Source of the DNA: Desmodus rotundus
Taxonomy: Eukaryota > Chordata > Mammalia > Chiroptera > Phyllostomidae
Length of the DNA: 64,000 bases
Direction of reading: 5' to 3'
Assembly (NCBI RefSeq): GCF_022682495.2
Contig: NC_071397.1
Coordinates: 18,796,739-18,860,738, forward strand
In this document: positions 23,086-34,739 of the stretch, in pieces
Position numbering within the stretch: position 1 is the first letter of the stretch
Layout of the letters: the number at the start of each line of letters is the position of its first letter
The notes under the pieces: generated by a model
What the model saw: the letters and a program-made list of their open reading frames with translations, nothing else
Told to the model about the DNA's origin: nothing
Databases searched by the model: none
Made by a program: the position numbers and the translations under genes

Positions 23086-25475
23086 CTGGTAAGGATGGTG
23101 GTATAGGCAAACGCAGTACTTGCTTCCTCCCACAATCATTTCGAAATCACAGCTAAGCTACAGACCAACCATCATTCAGAACAGCCTGAAATTCAGCTGG
23201 ATAAAAGTCTTACAACTAGAGATTTAAAGGAGAATTCACATAGAGAGTGGTAGTAGGGGTGGAGATGTTGCACAGGATGGTCCCACACCCAAGTTTGGGG
23301 GATAAAAATAGGGAGGGATATCTCAGCTGTGGAGGTTGCCCCTGAGGAGCAAGGGGTCCCAGCCCCATACCAGGCCCCCCAGGCCAGGGTTCCAGTGCTG
23401 GGAAGAAAAGTTCCCATAATTTCTGGTTGTGAAAACCAGCAGAAATTGAAGCTGAATAGGACAGAGGGCTCCTTGAGTCCCAGGCAGTTCCTCTTAAAGA
23501 GTCTGCACAAGGAGTTACTTGGACTCACTCTTTCTGAGCCTTGGCTCTGGGAAGTTAGCTCAAAAGGCACCCGGGACACACAGGGAGGAACTAAATTGTC
23601 TGGCATAAGAGAGAGAAGTGGGGGCAGTTTTATCCCAGACGGAAGTCCTGGCAAAGGCTATTGTTTCTTTGATGAACCCTCCCCCTACAGAGCTTGCAGG
23701 TGGGTGCCATATCTGACTCTACATCAATCTGGCTATCACTTTTGCCCAGCCCTGGTGATTCCCTGACATCTCACTCCACCAAACTTGTGGGCCCACCCAA
23801 GCTGTTTCCAGTGTCTTTTCCATATGAATGGCCTGTATTGGTCATACTCTAGACTTTCCTAGAATCTCACAGAAAAGAGGCACCTGATCTCAGCATGCCC
23901 CATACCTCCTGGGTGGTTGGTGGTTGGTGGTCACATTCAGTTCTTGCAGCTGATCAGCCTAGGGGTAAATTCCTCCCATTGACATGCCAACAGAAATCAA
24001 GGCTCAATAAAACAGGAGGGGGAATATAGCCCACACAGGTGGTTGGGAGAGTGCAACTGGAATGCCCAGTTTGGTAGATCAGGGCAGCTGTTCCATTGGA
24101 CCTTATAGGACACCTGGTACTTAAGTCCCTCTACCAAGCCCAGCAGATATAGCAGCTCTACCTAATGAACAGAAAAAACACAGGGAGTCTGCCAAAATAA
24201 GGAGACAATGAAACATGTCCCAAGTGAAGGAAAAGAACAAAACTCCAGAAAAAATAACTAAACAAAACAGAGACAAGCAATATACTAGATGCAGAGATCA
24301 AAACACTGGTTAGAAGGATGCTCAATGAACTTAGGGGAAAACCAGATGAACTTAGAAAAAACTTCATCATCAAAAAAGAACATGAAAACCATGAGGAAGA
24401 ACCAGTCAGAAATGAAGGGTAACTGAAATGAGGAATCATTTACAGGAAATCAATAGTAGAGTAGATAAAGCCAAGAATCAGATCAGCAATTTGGAATGTA
24501 AAGAAGCAAAAAAAAATCACACAATCAATACGGCAAAAAGAAAAAAAAATTAAGATAGTATAAGGAGTCGTCGAAAAAACTTCAAGCATACCAACATTTG
24601 TGTCATGGGAGTACCAGAAGAAGAGAGAGAGCAAAAAATTGAAAACCTATTGAAAAAATAATGACAGAAGACTTCCCTAACTGGGTGAAGAAAATAGACA
24701 TACAAGTCCAGGTAGCAAATAGAATCCCAAACAAGATGAACCCAAACAGGCCTGCACCAATACACATCATAATTAAAATGCAGAAGGTTAAAGACAAAGA
24801 GAGACTCTTAAAAGGAAAACAAACAAACAAAGGGAAAAGCAGTAAGTTCTACAAAGCAACTCCTGTAAGACTTTCAGATGATTTTTCAACAGAAACTTTG
24901 CAGTTCAGAAAGGGTTGGAAAGAAATATGCAAAATTATGAAAATCAAGGACTTACAGCCAAGGTTACTCTACCTATCAAAGCTATCATTTAGAATTGAAG
25001 GACAGATAAAGAGCTACCCAGACAAGAAAAAGCCAAAGAAGTTCATTATCACCAAACCAATATTACATAAAATGTTAAAGGGTCTTTTTCAAGGAGAAGG
25101 AAAAAAGATAAAAAATATGAATAATAAAATGACAATAAATTTATATTGACAAATGATTCTTAAAAAAAATAAATGAGCAAACAGAAAAGAAACAAATTCA
25201 TAGATACAGAGAACATTTTGACTGTTGCCAGATGGGAAGGGGTTTGGGGTGGTGGGTGAAAACCTGAAGGGATTAAGAAGTACAAACTGGTTGTTACAGA
25301 ATAGCCTTGGAGATGTAAAGTACAGCATAGGGTGTCAGATGGGTATTAGATTTATCAGGATGATCACATAGTAAGTTATATATTGTCTAATCACTGGGTT
25401 GTACACCTGGAACTAATATAATAATGTCAACACTAATTGAAAAATTTAAAAATGATATGTTTTTAAAAAATTAAA
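23086..25475 (+). mobile_element. HAL1-type element (L1-derived, ORF1 only), copy B
   Basis: A single 2.4-kb insertion framed by a perfect 18-bp target-site duplication AAAATTTTAGCTTCACTT (23068-23085 and 25476-25493). Order inside: 5' end CTGGTAAGGATGGTGGTATA, GC-rich 5'UTR, ORF1 remnant (about 24205-25149), 3'UTR with TTAAGAAGTACAAACTGGTT, and an A-rich end. ORF2 is entirely absent. The perfect long duplication is the best proof in the window that ORF1-only units are mobilised as such. Confidence 0.9.
24205..25149 (+). pseudogene. HAL1 copy B ORF1 remnant with intact C-terminal half
   Basis: From 24661 to 25149 the frame is open for 162 codons: ...PNKMNPNRPAPIHIIIK, FSTETLQFRKGWKEI, LQPRLLYLSKLSF, YPDKKKPKKFI, matching the RRM end and C-terminal domain of L1 ORF1p and ending just past its normal C-terminus. 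The N-terminal half (coiled-coil region, about 24205-24660) is interrupted by stops and frameshifts. The function in the family is RNA binding and chaperone activity in the retrotransposition particle. Confidence 0.85.
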
Positions 25476-26039
25476 AAAATTTTAGCTTCACTTATTCTGT
25501 ATGGGTCCTTTAGTTGCTGATGCTTTCCTGAAGCACTTAAAAGTGTATGAGGACACTATTTAGTACTGAGTTTAGAGAAAAATAGTTAACATAAAATGTC
25601 TTTTGTCAGAAGTGTAATTGGAGGAGTTTCTTGGGTTGCTAGTGATGACATTTGATTAAACGTCACTCTCTGACTTTCTTGGGGGAAACCTGGACAGAAT
25701 ATTGTTTTAAACTTTTTGAGTGAAGTGAAAATAAAAAAAACGAACTTGATTTTTGTGGAAAAACATGACATTAAGTAATAAAGGAAATTAGTAAATTTCA
25801 AAAGGAAATTAAAGTATATTGATGGGTACAGAAAATACTCTATTGTACAAGTGAAAATAACTCAAGAGAAAACCAAAAGCTTATTTTACATGTATTAAGT
25901 TTTCCAGGACCTCTAAAACTCACTCTCTGGGATAGAGGACTCATTGTTCTTTCCTTCCTTTAAGTTAAATGCATCCACGGTCTGATCTTTAAATGTGTAT
26001 TGTTTCTTGAATCAAGCTATAATTTTGTTCAATTAAAAA

Positions 26040-26373
26040 AGTGTATTCATCCCTATGTTTGTTGCAGCATTATGTACAATAGCCAAGATATGTAAGCAAC
26101 CTAGGTGTGCATCGGTAGATGATGGATAAAGAAAATGTTTCCTGTATATCTAGTGGACTATTACTCAGCAATAAAAAGAAATGAAATCTTGACATTTGCA
26201 ACAACATGAATGGACCTAGAGGGTATTATGCTAAGTGAAGTAAGTCAGACAGAAAGGCAAATACCATATGACTTCACTCATATGTGGGATGTAGAAAACA
26301 AAGCACCTGAACAAACAAAACAGACCCGCAGATATAGACTGATGCACGGGAAAGAGGGGGCAGGAGAAAAGAC
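26040..26373 (+). mobile_element. L1 3'-end fragment
   Basis: 'ttgttgcagcattatgtacaatagccaagatatg...ctcagcaataaaaagaaatgaaatcttgac...acatgaatggacctagagggtattatgctaagtgaagtaagtcag' is the L1 ORF2 end and early 3'UTR. It is followed directly by a Ves SINE. Confidence 0.85.
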
Positions 26374-26383
26374 AACAAAATTT

Positions 26384-26637
26384 GCCCCAGCTGGTGTGGC
26401 TCAGTTGGTTGTAGCGTTGTCCCAAAAACCAAAAGATTATGGGTTTGATTACTGGTCAGGACACGAACTAAGGTTGAGGGTTTGATCCCTGGTTGTCAGG
26501 GGATGTATGGGAGGCAACCAATCAATATTTCTCTCTCAGATCGATGTCTTTCTCTCTCTCTCCCCATCCCTCTATCTTCCTCTCTCTCTCAAAGCAATGA
26601 GAAAAAATGTCCTTGGCTGAGGATAAAAAAATATAAA
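26384..26637 (+). mobile_element. Ves SINE inserted at an L1 tail
   Basis: Head CCCCAGCTGGTGTGGCTCAG, Ves body, CT-rich part with TCTCTCAGATCGATGTC, and A-rich end. Flanks AACAAAATTT occur at 26374-26383 and 26638-26647. Confidence 0.88.
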
Positions 26638-26647
26638 AACAAAATTT

Positions 26648-29600
26648 ATTGTCACATCAAAAATGAAGAAAAAAGTTAGATTGTTTTGATAATGGTCAAG
26701 AACCATCCTCCTAATCTTGATTTTCTAAAAGTCTTGATAATAGTAAATTTGAAAATGTTACTTGAAATTTTTAATGTATGTTGAAATGAATGAATGATTT
26801 TTTAATAAATTTACTAGTGTTATATTCTATCAGTGTATTTGCTAACATTAAACATTTATATTTCTATAATTAACTCTATTATGTTTTGAAGGCTCTACAT
26901 ACCAATGCATATGATTTGCTAGCATTTATTTAAAGTTTTACAAATTTACTTATAGAGGATGTTAGCATAAAGTTAGTTTTATATTATTACCTTTTCAGAT
27001 TTTGCCAATACATTGGTAATATTATTAAAAGTTCTGTTATTTTCAGTAATTTTTAACTTCTCAAGCTTCTTGTAAGGTACTTTTTTCTTTAGAAAAGGAA
27101 AAACTCCCATTAAACTATCTAACCCTAAAGCTATTTAGGAGTAATAATTACTATATATCTTTACTGGTTTACCTTGTATTCATTTATATAGTTTGGCTTT
27201 CAACCACAATTAAGTTGATATTTTTCCAGAAAATGAACTCATCAAGGTTGATGAGTTGTAATGATACTGTCTTGATAACAGAAGTGGGAGCAGTTGTTAA
27301 CTCCTCTGTATAGTATTTAAACTACTCAGCCCTGTTTGGAGTGCTTCATATACGTGAACTCAACACCATGTTCATTCATAAAAATAGTCTTTAAAATTGT
27401 ACAGATTTTAAAAGCATTTTAGTAATAGGATTCTGACATTTTAGTTCAAAAACCAAGGATTATAGTTGTCTACATTTATGTACATTTTTAATTGTATAAT
27501 ATACATATGGAGATTACTATATGTATGTGTGAGCTATTTTTTACAAAGTTGTGTGTAGGAGTGCAGAAGGGATTAAAAATATAATATGTAAAATTGCTCA
27601 TTTTATATTGGAAATACTAATACTTTGCATATTTTGACCATAATAATATTAAATTAGATAATATTAAAATACTTGGCATATTCACTATTATTTCAGTAAC
27701 AGATCTATTGCTTTTCTGATGCATAAATATTCTTATTTTTCAGGAGCTCTCTTAAAAATGATAAAGTGTTTCATAGTAGATTAAAAAGGAAAATCAACTA
27801 TTGGTGACTTACTAGAGAAACTAAAAAACAGATTAAAAACCAGTTCCCTTTCTTATCTCCTACGTAAACAAAACGAAACCTGTCCACACTCTGGTGGTTG
27901 CCAACAGACGGTGTTGTAGATCGCTCTTAGCCTCACTCACCAACCCTTTGGTCTCGGGTACAGTCCCCATCCTACATTCTGAGTTCAAGTGCATGTGGGT
28001 GCATACAGCTCCTAGCTCCATTGCCATAATATCCTGACTGTTCTACTCCAGCTCTGCTGCACTGAGATGGGACGTGATGCTAAGTGCCAATTGGCATTGG
28101 TCCCTACTGGACCAATATTCCTAGAGCAGGAGTATTGGTTTATACTAGTTTTGTATAAACTAGTTAAGTTTATACAAAAGCTAAGAGAATCCTTTGGCTA
28201 TTATATTGAATGACTTCCAAAAATATTTGAACCTTAATGAGAAAATGAAAGATGCTATTATTTAATTGATATACATGCTCCGCAAATTTATTTTCAACTC
28301 AAACTTTCAACAAGTTTTACTGAAGAATGATCATGTACTAGGCACCTAGCTAGGTGCTGGAGAGACTAAGACGAATAACATGGACAACCTTTACAAATAA
28401 AATAAGACCCACTGGTCTGACACAGCTATGGAAAGCTGTTAATCATCCAGAGAAGCTGCTGGGAGGTTCCTCAGGCTGTCGGGCACCTCTGAGGTGAACT
28501 CGTTGACAGAAGAGTGGAGGTCGAGAGGGACGTAAGAACGGTGAAACTGATAAATGGGTTTTGTTTTTCTTGCATTTTCAGTGCTGATTGAATTGTGTTG
28601 CCTTCTCGGTCAGCACTGAATCACACTGACAGAACAGTGTGTGCTCCATTTGTTTTCTCTTGTTTGACATTGTCTTTCATTGATTCGTCATCTCAGACAC
28701 TGACCAAGTCCGTTCTACTCTGTAATTGCCATTACTACACACTGGCCTTTTACAAAACAAAGCAACGATAGCAAAAAAGAAAATCTTTATTTTTCTTTAG
28801 GTGAAGACATGGTAGGAGTGTTGTTTCAAGAAGAATTCTTAGACAGCTCTCTTGACATTCATAAAAATATGGCTTATTAACATACAAATAACATATATAA
28901 AGCATATACATATGTGTACACTCACAAAGATCTCTGAGATGTTTTTGCCCAGGACAGTGCAGGACTCGTCTTGACCGTGGATGTAACGCTATGGAACGTA
29001 AAGAACGTGGGTTTTTGAGGCAACGGTAGTTTCGGATGCTAGTTCTGCCCTCCTCCCAGGAAGATCTCAGGAAGGCCCTTGAGTCTCCCTCTGTCTCACT
29101 GTCGTCTATTACATTGGGATAACACACAGTTTCCTAACTGTCCTGTCGTGATGATTAAATGAGACGCTGTATCTGCCACCCAGTAGGCTGCTCGCTTTAC
29201 ACTTCCTTTACTTTTTTTTTTGAATTCACACTTTTAACTTTATTGTTCTGAACTTGCTTTCAGAATTAGTTTTAACACAGTATCATTTGAAGCTGATTTT
29301 AATGATGGCATTAATGAGTACTTACCTATGATAGAATATACTTTTATTCTTATTGTTTCAGTTTATTATTATGCAAACATTTTTTTCATCCATCTTATTC
29401 TGAGAACACAAGGAGACGAATAAGGATGAGAAGGAAAGGAGAAATGTGACTGCAGATTAATTTCTTTGGCAAATGTGATAAAATTTTCATGACCTTAGAT
29501 AGTATGATTATATTTGTAAAAATGTAGCTACATAAGTAGTAGCAGTTTGGTCACATGAACTTTTACTCTACTGGATTGTGTGAAATCACTGGTGTTGGAA

Positions 29601-31221
29601 ATAATAATTTCTTAGTTGGTGAGTATCAAGGAAAGATGTAGTAGGTGAACAAATGGTCCAACTGAGGAAGATGACTACAGGCAAATCCCTTAGATTTATA
29701 GATAACTGGAAGTAATGGTTTACACTAAGTCTTAAAATTGTTTCCAGGTATTGAGAAAGTATATTTTACCCTTTGCTGACATGAGTTTCCATGTCTGTAG
29801 ATATTTCAGATTTGGGGGGATGTCTATGTGATGAAATTTTATTAGCTCCTGGTACAATGCTATCTTTTAAATTAGTTTAATAAATTAGGAGGTTTTGTTT
29901 TAGAATCCAATACCTTCTATGGTAGGTGTTACCCTCAAAATTCCAAATATGACAGAATTGACAAGGAAATTGGATAAAGTGTACATTTGTGAATTTCTAG
30001 AGACATGTAGTTGGTGGAGGGGACATCAGGAGTAGGAATTATACTGGCTTTTGACATTATTCTGTAAGCCGAGTGTGGATTGGTTGTCCCTTAAAAGGGA
30101 GCACACTTTCAGGATAATCACTGTGCATTTTTAAAAAGCATAAAATGCAAGCTTACCATTTCAGAAACTAGTACAAGATTTTTTCTATACTTCAAAAATA
30201 TGATATATATGACAATTCTGATAAATGAACTTACTGGGAGATTTTGTTAAAAGGTGGGTGTTACTATGGCAATTTATAATATCTTCTCTGAGCTGAAACA
30301 TGTAGAATATTACTGAGGACTTTAATAAAAGCAAAGAAAAGGTCAGATCAAGTCTATGTTGCAATAAAAAGGGAAAGGTTGCAGAAAAATGAATTTTGAA
30401 GATGATGAATGAGCACTCTGTGATATTAAGTGGCAACTTTGATTTATCTTGATCCTCAAAAATAAATGCATGAAATATTATTCTTGTTAATCTCATCATT
30501 GTAATAATTATATTCATTACATACAAATGAGATGGTTGGATGTGATGAATGCAACCCTGATTGGAATACTGTTAAAATGAGCAAACTGTTCTTCCTGTCT
30601 CCAGTCCCACACTTTTCCCTTTTGGTTCCTCTTGTTAATCATCACCGGATTTTTCCTTCTATGGCTGCCTACAGTCCTCCTTCCCAACCTTTCATGATTT
30701 CTCTGTGAACGCACCAGGGGTAGCTCCTGGAATTATTTCACGCTCTTCCCTCAGGTACATCCTCATTTCCTCTTGGCACCTTTTGTAAATCACTCAAGGC
30801 CCACTATGCCTTCTCTCATCATAGCTAGAAATGACTTCACCCACGTCTGTCTTCCCTTACTCCTATTTTTTATCACTTTCATTATTAACTGTTTCTTAGA
30901 CACTAGTGACAATTTAGCTACTTACCATATAATTTTGAAAATTACTTAGCCTCCTCGGGCCTCACTTTCCTTATTTATAAAGCAAAGAAATTGGATTAAA
31001 ATAGATTAATTTGGGGGCCATATAGACTTCACTACTCAACTCTGCCATTAGCAGACATAGGTATCATGTAAATGAATGAACTTGACTGTTCCATAAAACT
31101 TAATTTGCAAACACAGGCAGTGGGCCAGGTTTAGCGTGTGGGTCATAGTTGGCCAGCTCCTGGCGTATACTACAATCTCTGAGTCTCTTTCCAGTGCTAA
31201 GATTGTGTGAGATGATGAAAA
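26648..31221 (+). other. TINAG intron, no gene seen
   Basis: 4.6 kb of mainly AT-rich unrecognised sequence. Notable are the hairpin cluster at 28086-28177 and a short hairpin at 28577-28620. An antisense frame at 28750-29127 (125 codons) has no domain that I recognise. A possible L2/MIR trace lies at 28320-28385. Confidence 0.5.
28086..28177. repeat. Cluster of overlapping inverted repeats
   Basis: In 92 bp: GCCAATTGGC palindrome (28086-28095); ATTGGTCC-5 nt-GGACCAAT (28096-28116); ACCAATATTCCT-5 nt-AGGAGTATTGGT (28111-28139, one mismatch); ACTAGTTT-5 nt-AAACTAGT (28144-28164); TTGTATAAACT-5 nt-AGTTTATACAA (28151-28177). The last two share an arm and exclude each other. No known element recognised. 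Confidence 0.9.
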
Positions 31222-31234
31222 AGCCATTTCTATT

Positions 31235-31448
31235 TTTTTTTTTATCCTCACCTGAGGACATGCTTAGAGAGAGGGAAAGGGAAGGAGAGAGAGAGGGAGA
31301 GAAACATAGATCAGCCGCCTCTCGTATGTGCTCCCAACTGGGGACTGAACCTGCAATGTAGGCAGGTGCCCTGACCAAGAATGGAACCCGTGACCTTTTG
31401 GTCTACAGGATGACACCCCAACCCACTGAGCCACAGTGGCCAGGGCAC
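31235..31448 (-). mobile_element. Ves SINE, antisense
   Basis: The + strand shows T tail, 'cctcacctgaggacatgct', GAGAGAGGG purine block, and reversed head 'gagccacagtggccagggc'. Perfect 13-bp target-site duplication AGCCATTTCTATT at 31222-31234 and 31449-31461. Confidence 0.93.
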
Positions 31449-31461
31449 AGCCATTTCTATT

Positions 31462-33100
31462 CCTAACATCAAAGGGCTGAAGTTTTCCTCAAAGCATATC
31501 TTATTACCCCATTAATTGTCATGCGTGATAATGGGCGGTTTTAGCCTTGCATTCTCTCTCCTCAGTACCTTTCACACGGATGTGAATACCTTATTGTATA
31601 TTCTGTCTGTATAGTAAATGCAGTTTCATAGCAAGTCATGTTGACTGGAGCATAAACTGGGCAAAACCTTGCTTCAGTTGCTTCCATATTTTTTTGATTA
31701 GTCAAATTACATGTGACATTCTATTTATGATACATTTGCTTCCTGAAATATGAGAGTAGGGTATGATTAGTGATATGTCAGCAACTCAATAAATATCCGT
31801 TTGTATGATTAATTAATATTAGGAGTACACAATTATCTCTGACATTTTCATACAAAAATATCTTTTGGAAATCTCCCTCTGCTTCTTCATTCCTTGATAA
31901 AATTTGTAGCTTTTGTATAAAACATATCAATAATAGTGCCTGATCTTAGATTTAGTAAGCCCTGGGTTGATTTACATTTTTGCTTCAGAAGAAAATGAAG
32001 GGCGGGGGGGAAAATATCCTCATTTTATTGTGCTTTCCCATGAAGTCTATTTTCATTCACCTTCTATCTAGCAGTAGTCAACACTTTCTGATAGCTCCCA
32101 GTTATATTCAACACTGCCACACTCACTTTGCCTGAGTACCTTTTTGTTTGGTTGGTTTTAAGTGACGTTACTTAGTATCTCTGGTGGAGCATTCAAAAGG
32201 CAACAAAGGCCTGCATTTCTTTGCCTCATGTTGCTGCAGTTATCTTTCCTACCTTCGTGTAAAGAAGCTGAGAGTATATCTGAGTCTCAACTTTAAAAAC
32301 GAATTCCTATGCCCAGAGAAGTCCTATCATTATTATTGACGAGAGGCTTATCTGGTGAGTTCTCTATACTTGTGCCCTATCTGACTTTCATTTCCTTAAT
32401 AAAAAAGTTTGGAGTTCTCTATCAGGCTTTCTTATGTATTCGTTCTTTGTTTTCCTCCAAAATTTCCTGTTTTAGTAGGCTGTACCACATAATATTTTTT
32501 TATGTGTCCACTGTTTAGAAACTTGTTTTTATCTGTCTGGATCTATATTCACTAACAGAGAATTGGTCTGTCCAGAAAACATGAGTTTGAATTCCTATGG
32601 TTAAGTCTACTAGACACATGCTGGGACCCCAGAAGCAGCAAATCAACAGAATCATTGCCACATCTTAGCCTAGCTGATTCTGCTCCAGTGTAATGCACCT
32701 ACCATCAATATAAATTGAATTTTTTTGTTCTTCTAACTCCAGACTCTTAAGTGGATGTGAGACCTGCTTTAAAGAATTTGACTCTTAAGCAAATGTGGTC
32801 TTGACATGTGAGTTAGGAAATAATTATTCTCATAACAGAATGATTCCTCACTGTGCAGAACGACTCTTCCCCAATTTCTTTTAATAATCATATTTCCTAG
32901 GTTTTTACAGTGTTTTAACTGTCAAAAACCCTGAAAAGCCATGAACTTAAAGGTTAACGTGCAGAATCACTATCAGTAGAGAGAACTCAAAGAAGACGGA
33001 GCCACTCTGTAATTGCAGTCTTCGGCAATGGTACATCAACCCAATCATCAGGAACACGTCTCTGTGTAATGGGAAGAGCACCTCAAGTAATGCCACAGCT
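31462..33100 (+). other. TINAG intron, no gene seen
   Basis: Unrecognised intronic sequence. Confidence 0.5.
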
Positions 33101-33109
33101 GACGTGCCT

Positions 33110-33700
33110 GCTCATTCAACCTGGAAACCCTGGAGTTAACCTTGGCTCTTTCTTCTCCCCTCTGTCAATGAAATTGGCCCAGGAACTCCATCACTTTTAT
33201 CTCCAAAGTAGATCTCCGATCTGTGCCTTCCTGTTCATTCCACTGCCATTGTTCTTCAATGCACTTGCTTGGCAAATATCTAATTAGGGTTGACTATACA
33301 ATAGTCTCTGTTCTAGGTGTTGGAGATACAGCTATTTAAAGAACAAACATTTGTTTCATGGGTTTTACATCCTTATTTAAGATTTCATTATTTCCTGTGT
33401 TAACTATAGCATCACCTCATGATTCCAGCCTCCTCCCCGGGAATCTTTCCTTCACACTAACACCAGAGTTGTCCCTCTGAAACATTATCAGGATTGTGTC
33501 ACATCCTGTATTCCAATGACTATCACAAGCTTTGAAAGTGCCAGGCTTGGTAGTCAGACTGAGCCAAATCTGCTTTTCCTATTTCATTTCCTGTCTCCCA
33601 ATGCTGTTCTCCATCATGTGGGACCAGGAGCTGGTCTTAGACTAGGCAGACATAAGCTTTTCGTGGCTCTCTTGTGATTTTACACTCATTTATTGTGCCT
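33110..33700 (+). mobile_element. Probable ancient L2 LINE fragment
   Basis: 'ctggaaaccctggagttaaccttggctctttc', 'caggaactccatcacttttatctccaaagtagatctcc', and later 'ttgtccctctgaaacattatcaggattgtgtcac' fall in the order of the L2 consensus. Highly diverged and approximate. Confidence 0.4.
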
Positions 33701-33814
33701 AAAACCTTATACTCCCATTTCTACCTGAAGAATTTCAGCTCAATTCTCTGAAGGGAGTTGTCTTTGACTCCCACAAGCAATTAATTTATTCATCTGGAAC
33801 CTACAGGAAAAAAT

Positions 33815-34042
33815 TATTTATTAAAAAAGATTTTATTTGTTTACTTTTAGAGAGAGGGGAAGGGAATGAAAAAGAGAAGGAAAGAAACATGTGAGAGATA
33901 CATTGATTGGTTGCCTATTCTACTCCCTCAACTGGGGACCTGGCCTGCAACCCAGGCATGTGCCCTGACTGGAAATCAAACCAGTGACCTTTTGATTCTC
34001 AGGCCGGCACTTACTCTACTGAACCACACCAGCCAGGGCTAT
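33815..34042 (-). mobile_element. Ves SINE, antisense
   Basis: Reversed Ves: 'aaaaaagattttatttgttt', purine block, 'caactggggacctggcctgcaacccaggcatgtgccctgactgg', head reversed as 'gaaccacaccagccagggct'. Flanks near 33798-33814 and 34043-34058 (AACCTACAGGAAAAAATT and AACCCACAGAAAAAATT) are a worn duplication. Confidence 0.9.
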
Positions 34043-34548
34043 AACCCACAGAAAAAATTTAAAACATGCTTTTGTAAAAGTAGCAATTAAAGAATTCAAA
34101 TTATTTTATATTTGTTTTTCATTTCCCAGCATCGGTCCTGTTAGATTGTCAGCCTATTGAAGGCAAGGCAGTCTTCGTGTTGCACAGTAGTTTCCTGAAT
34201 AAAAGCAGACATAAACGTAGTACACAAGAGGTTCCGTGCTTTCCTTTGAAAAGGGATGTTCATGGGAATATAAATATTACACAAAAAGTTTCACCTTAAG
34301 TCTCTCTTTTTACCATGTCAAATATGATAATCACTGGGTATATGTACCTCAATGGCAAAATCAAAACCCAGGGAGAAAAGAGTTATCATTTAAAATCTTA
34401 TACAAAGCAGTTATTTGGTTCCAATAATTTTACTACCTAGACAAAGCTTAAGATAGGGTTTTAAGAAATCTAGTATTGTTTAGCATTGTTATCTGAAAAG
34501 AACAAAATTTTTTTAAAGGCAACATGCATAAAGATTTTTGTAACCTGT

Positions 34549-34737
34549 TTGGTGATTATCAGAGGGAAAGGGGGGTGAGGGAGGTAGAAGCAGGTAAAGG
34601 AGGGACAAATGGTGATAGAAGTAGACTTGACTTAGGGTGGTGAACACAGAGTATAATGTACAGATGCTATATTATAAAATTGTACCTGAACCCTATCTAA
34701 CTTTATTAACCAATAAATTCAATACAAATTTTAAAAA
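34549..34737 (+). mobile_element. L1 3'UTR fragment
   Basis: 'tggtgattatcagagggaaaggggg...gacttgacttagggtggtgaacac...gtacagatgctatattataaaattgtacctgaacc...caataaattcaatac' matches the 3'UTR of the L1 ending at 22059. Confidence 0.8.
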
Positions 34738-34739
34738 GA

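Noticed and set aside
28750..29127. 125-codon frame on the - strand
   Set aside because: No domain, no conserved start context, lies in a TINAG intron with no matching splice sites.
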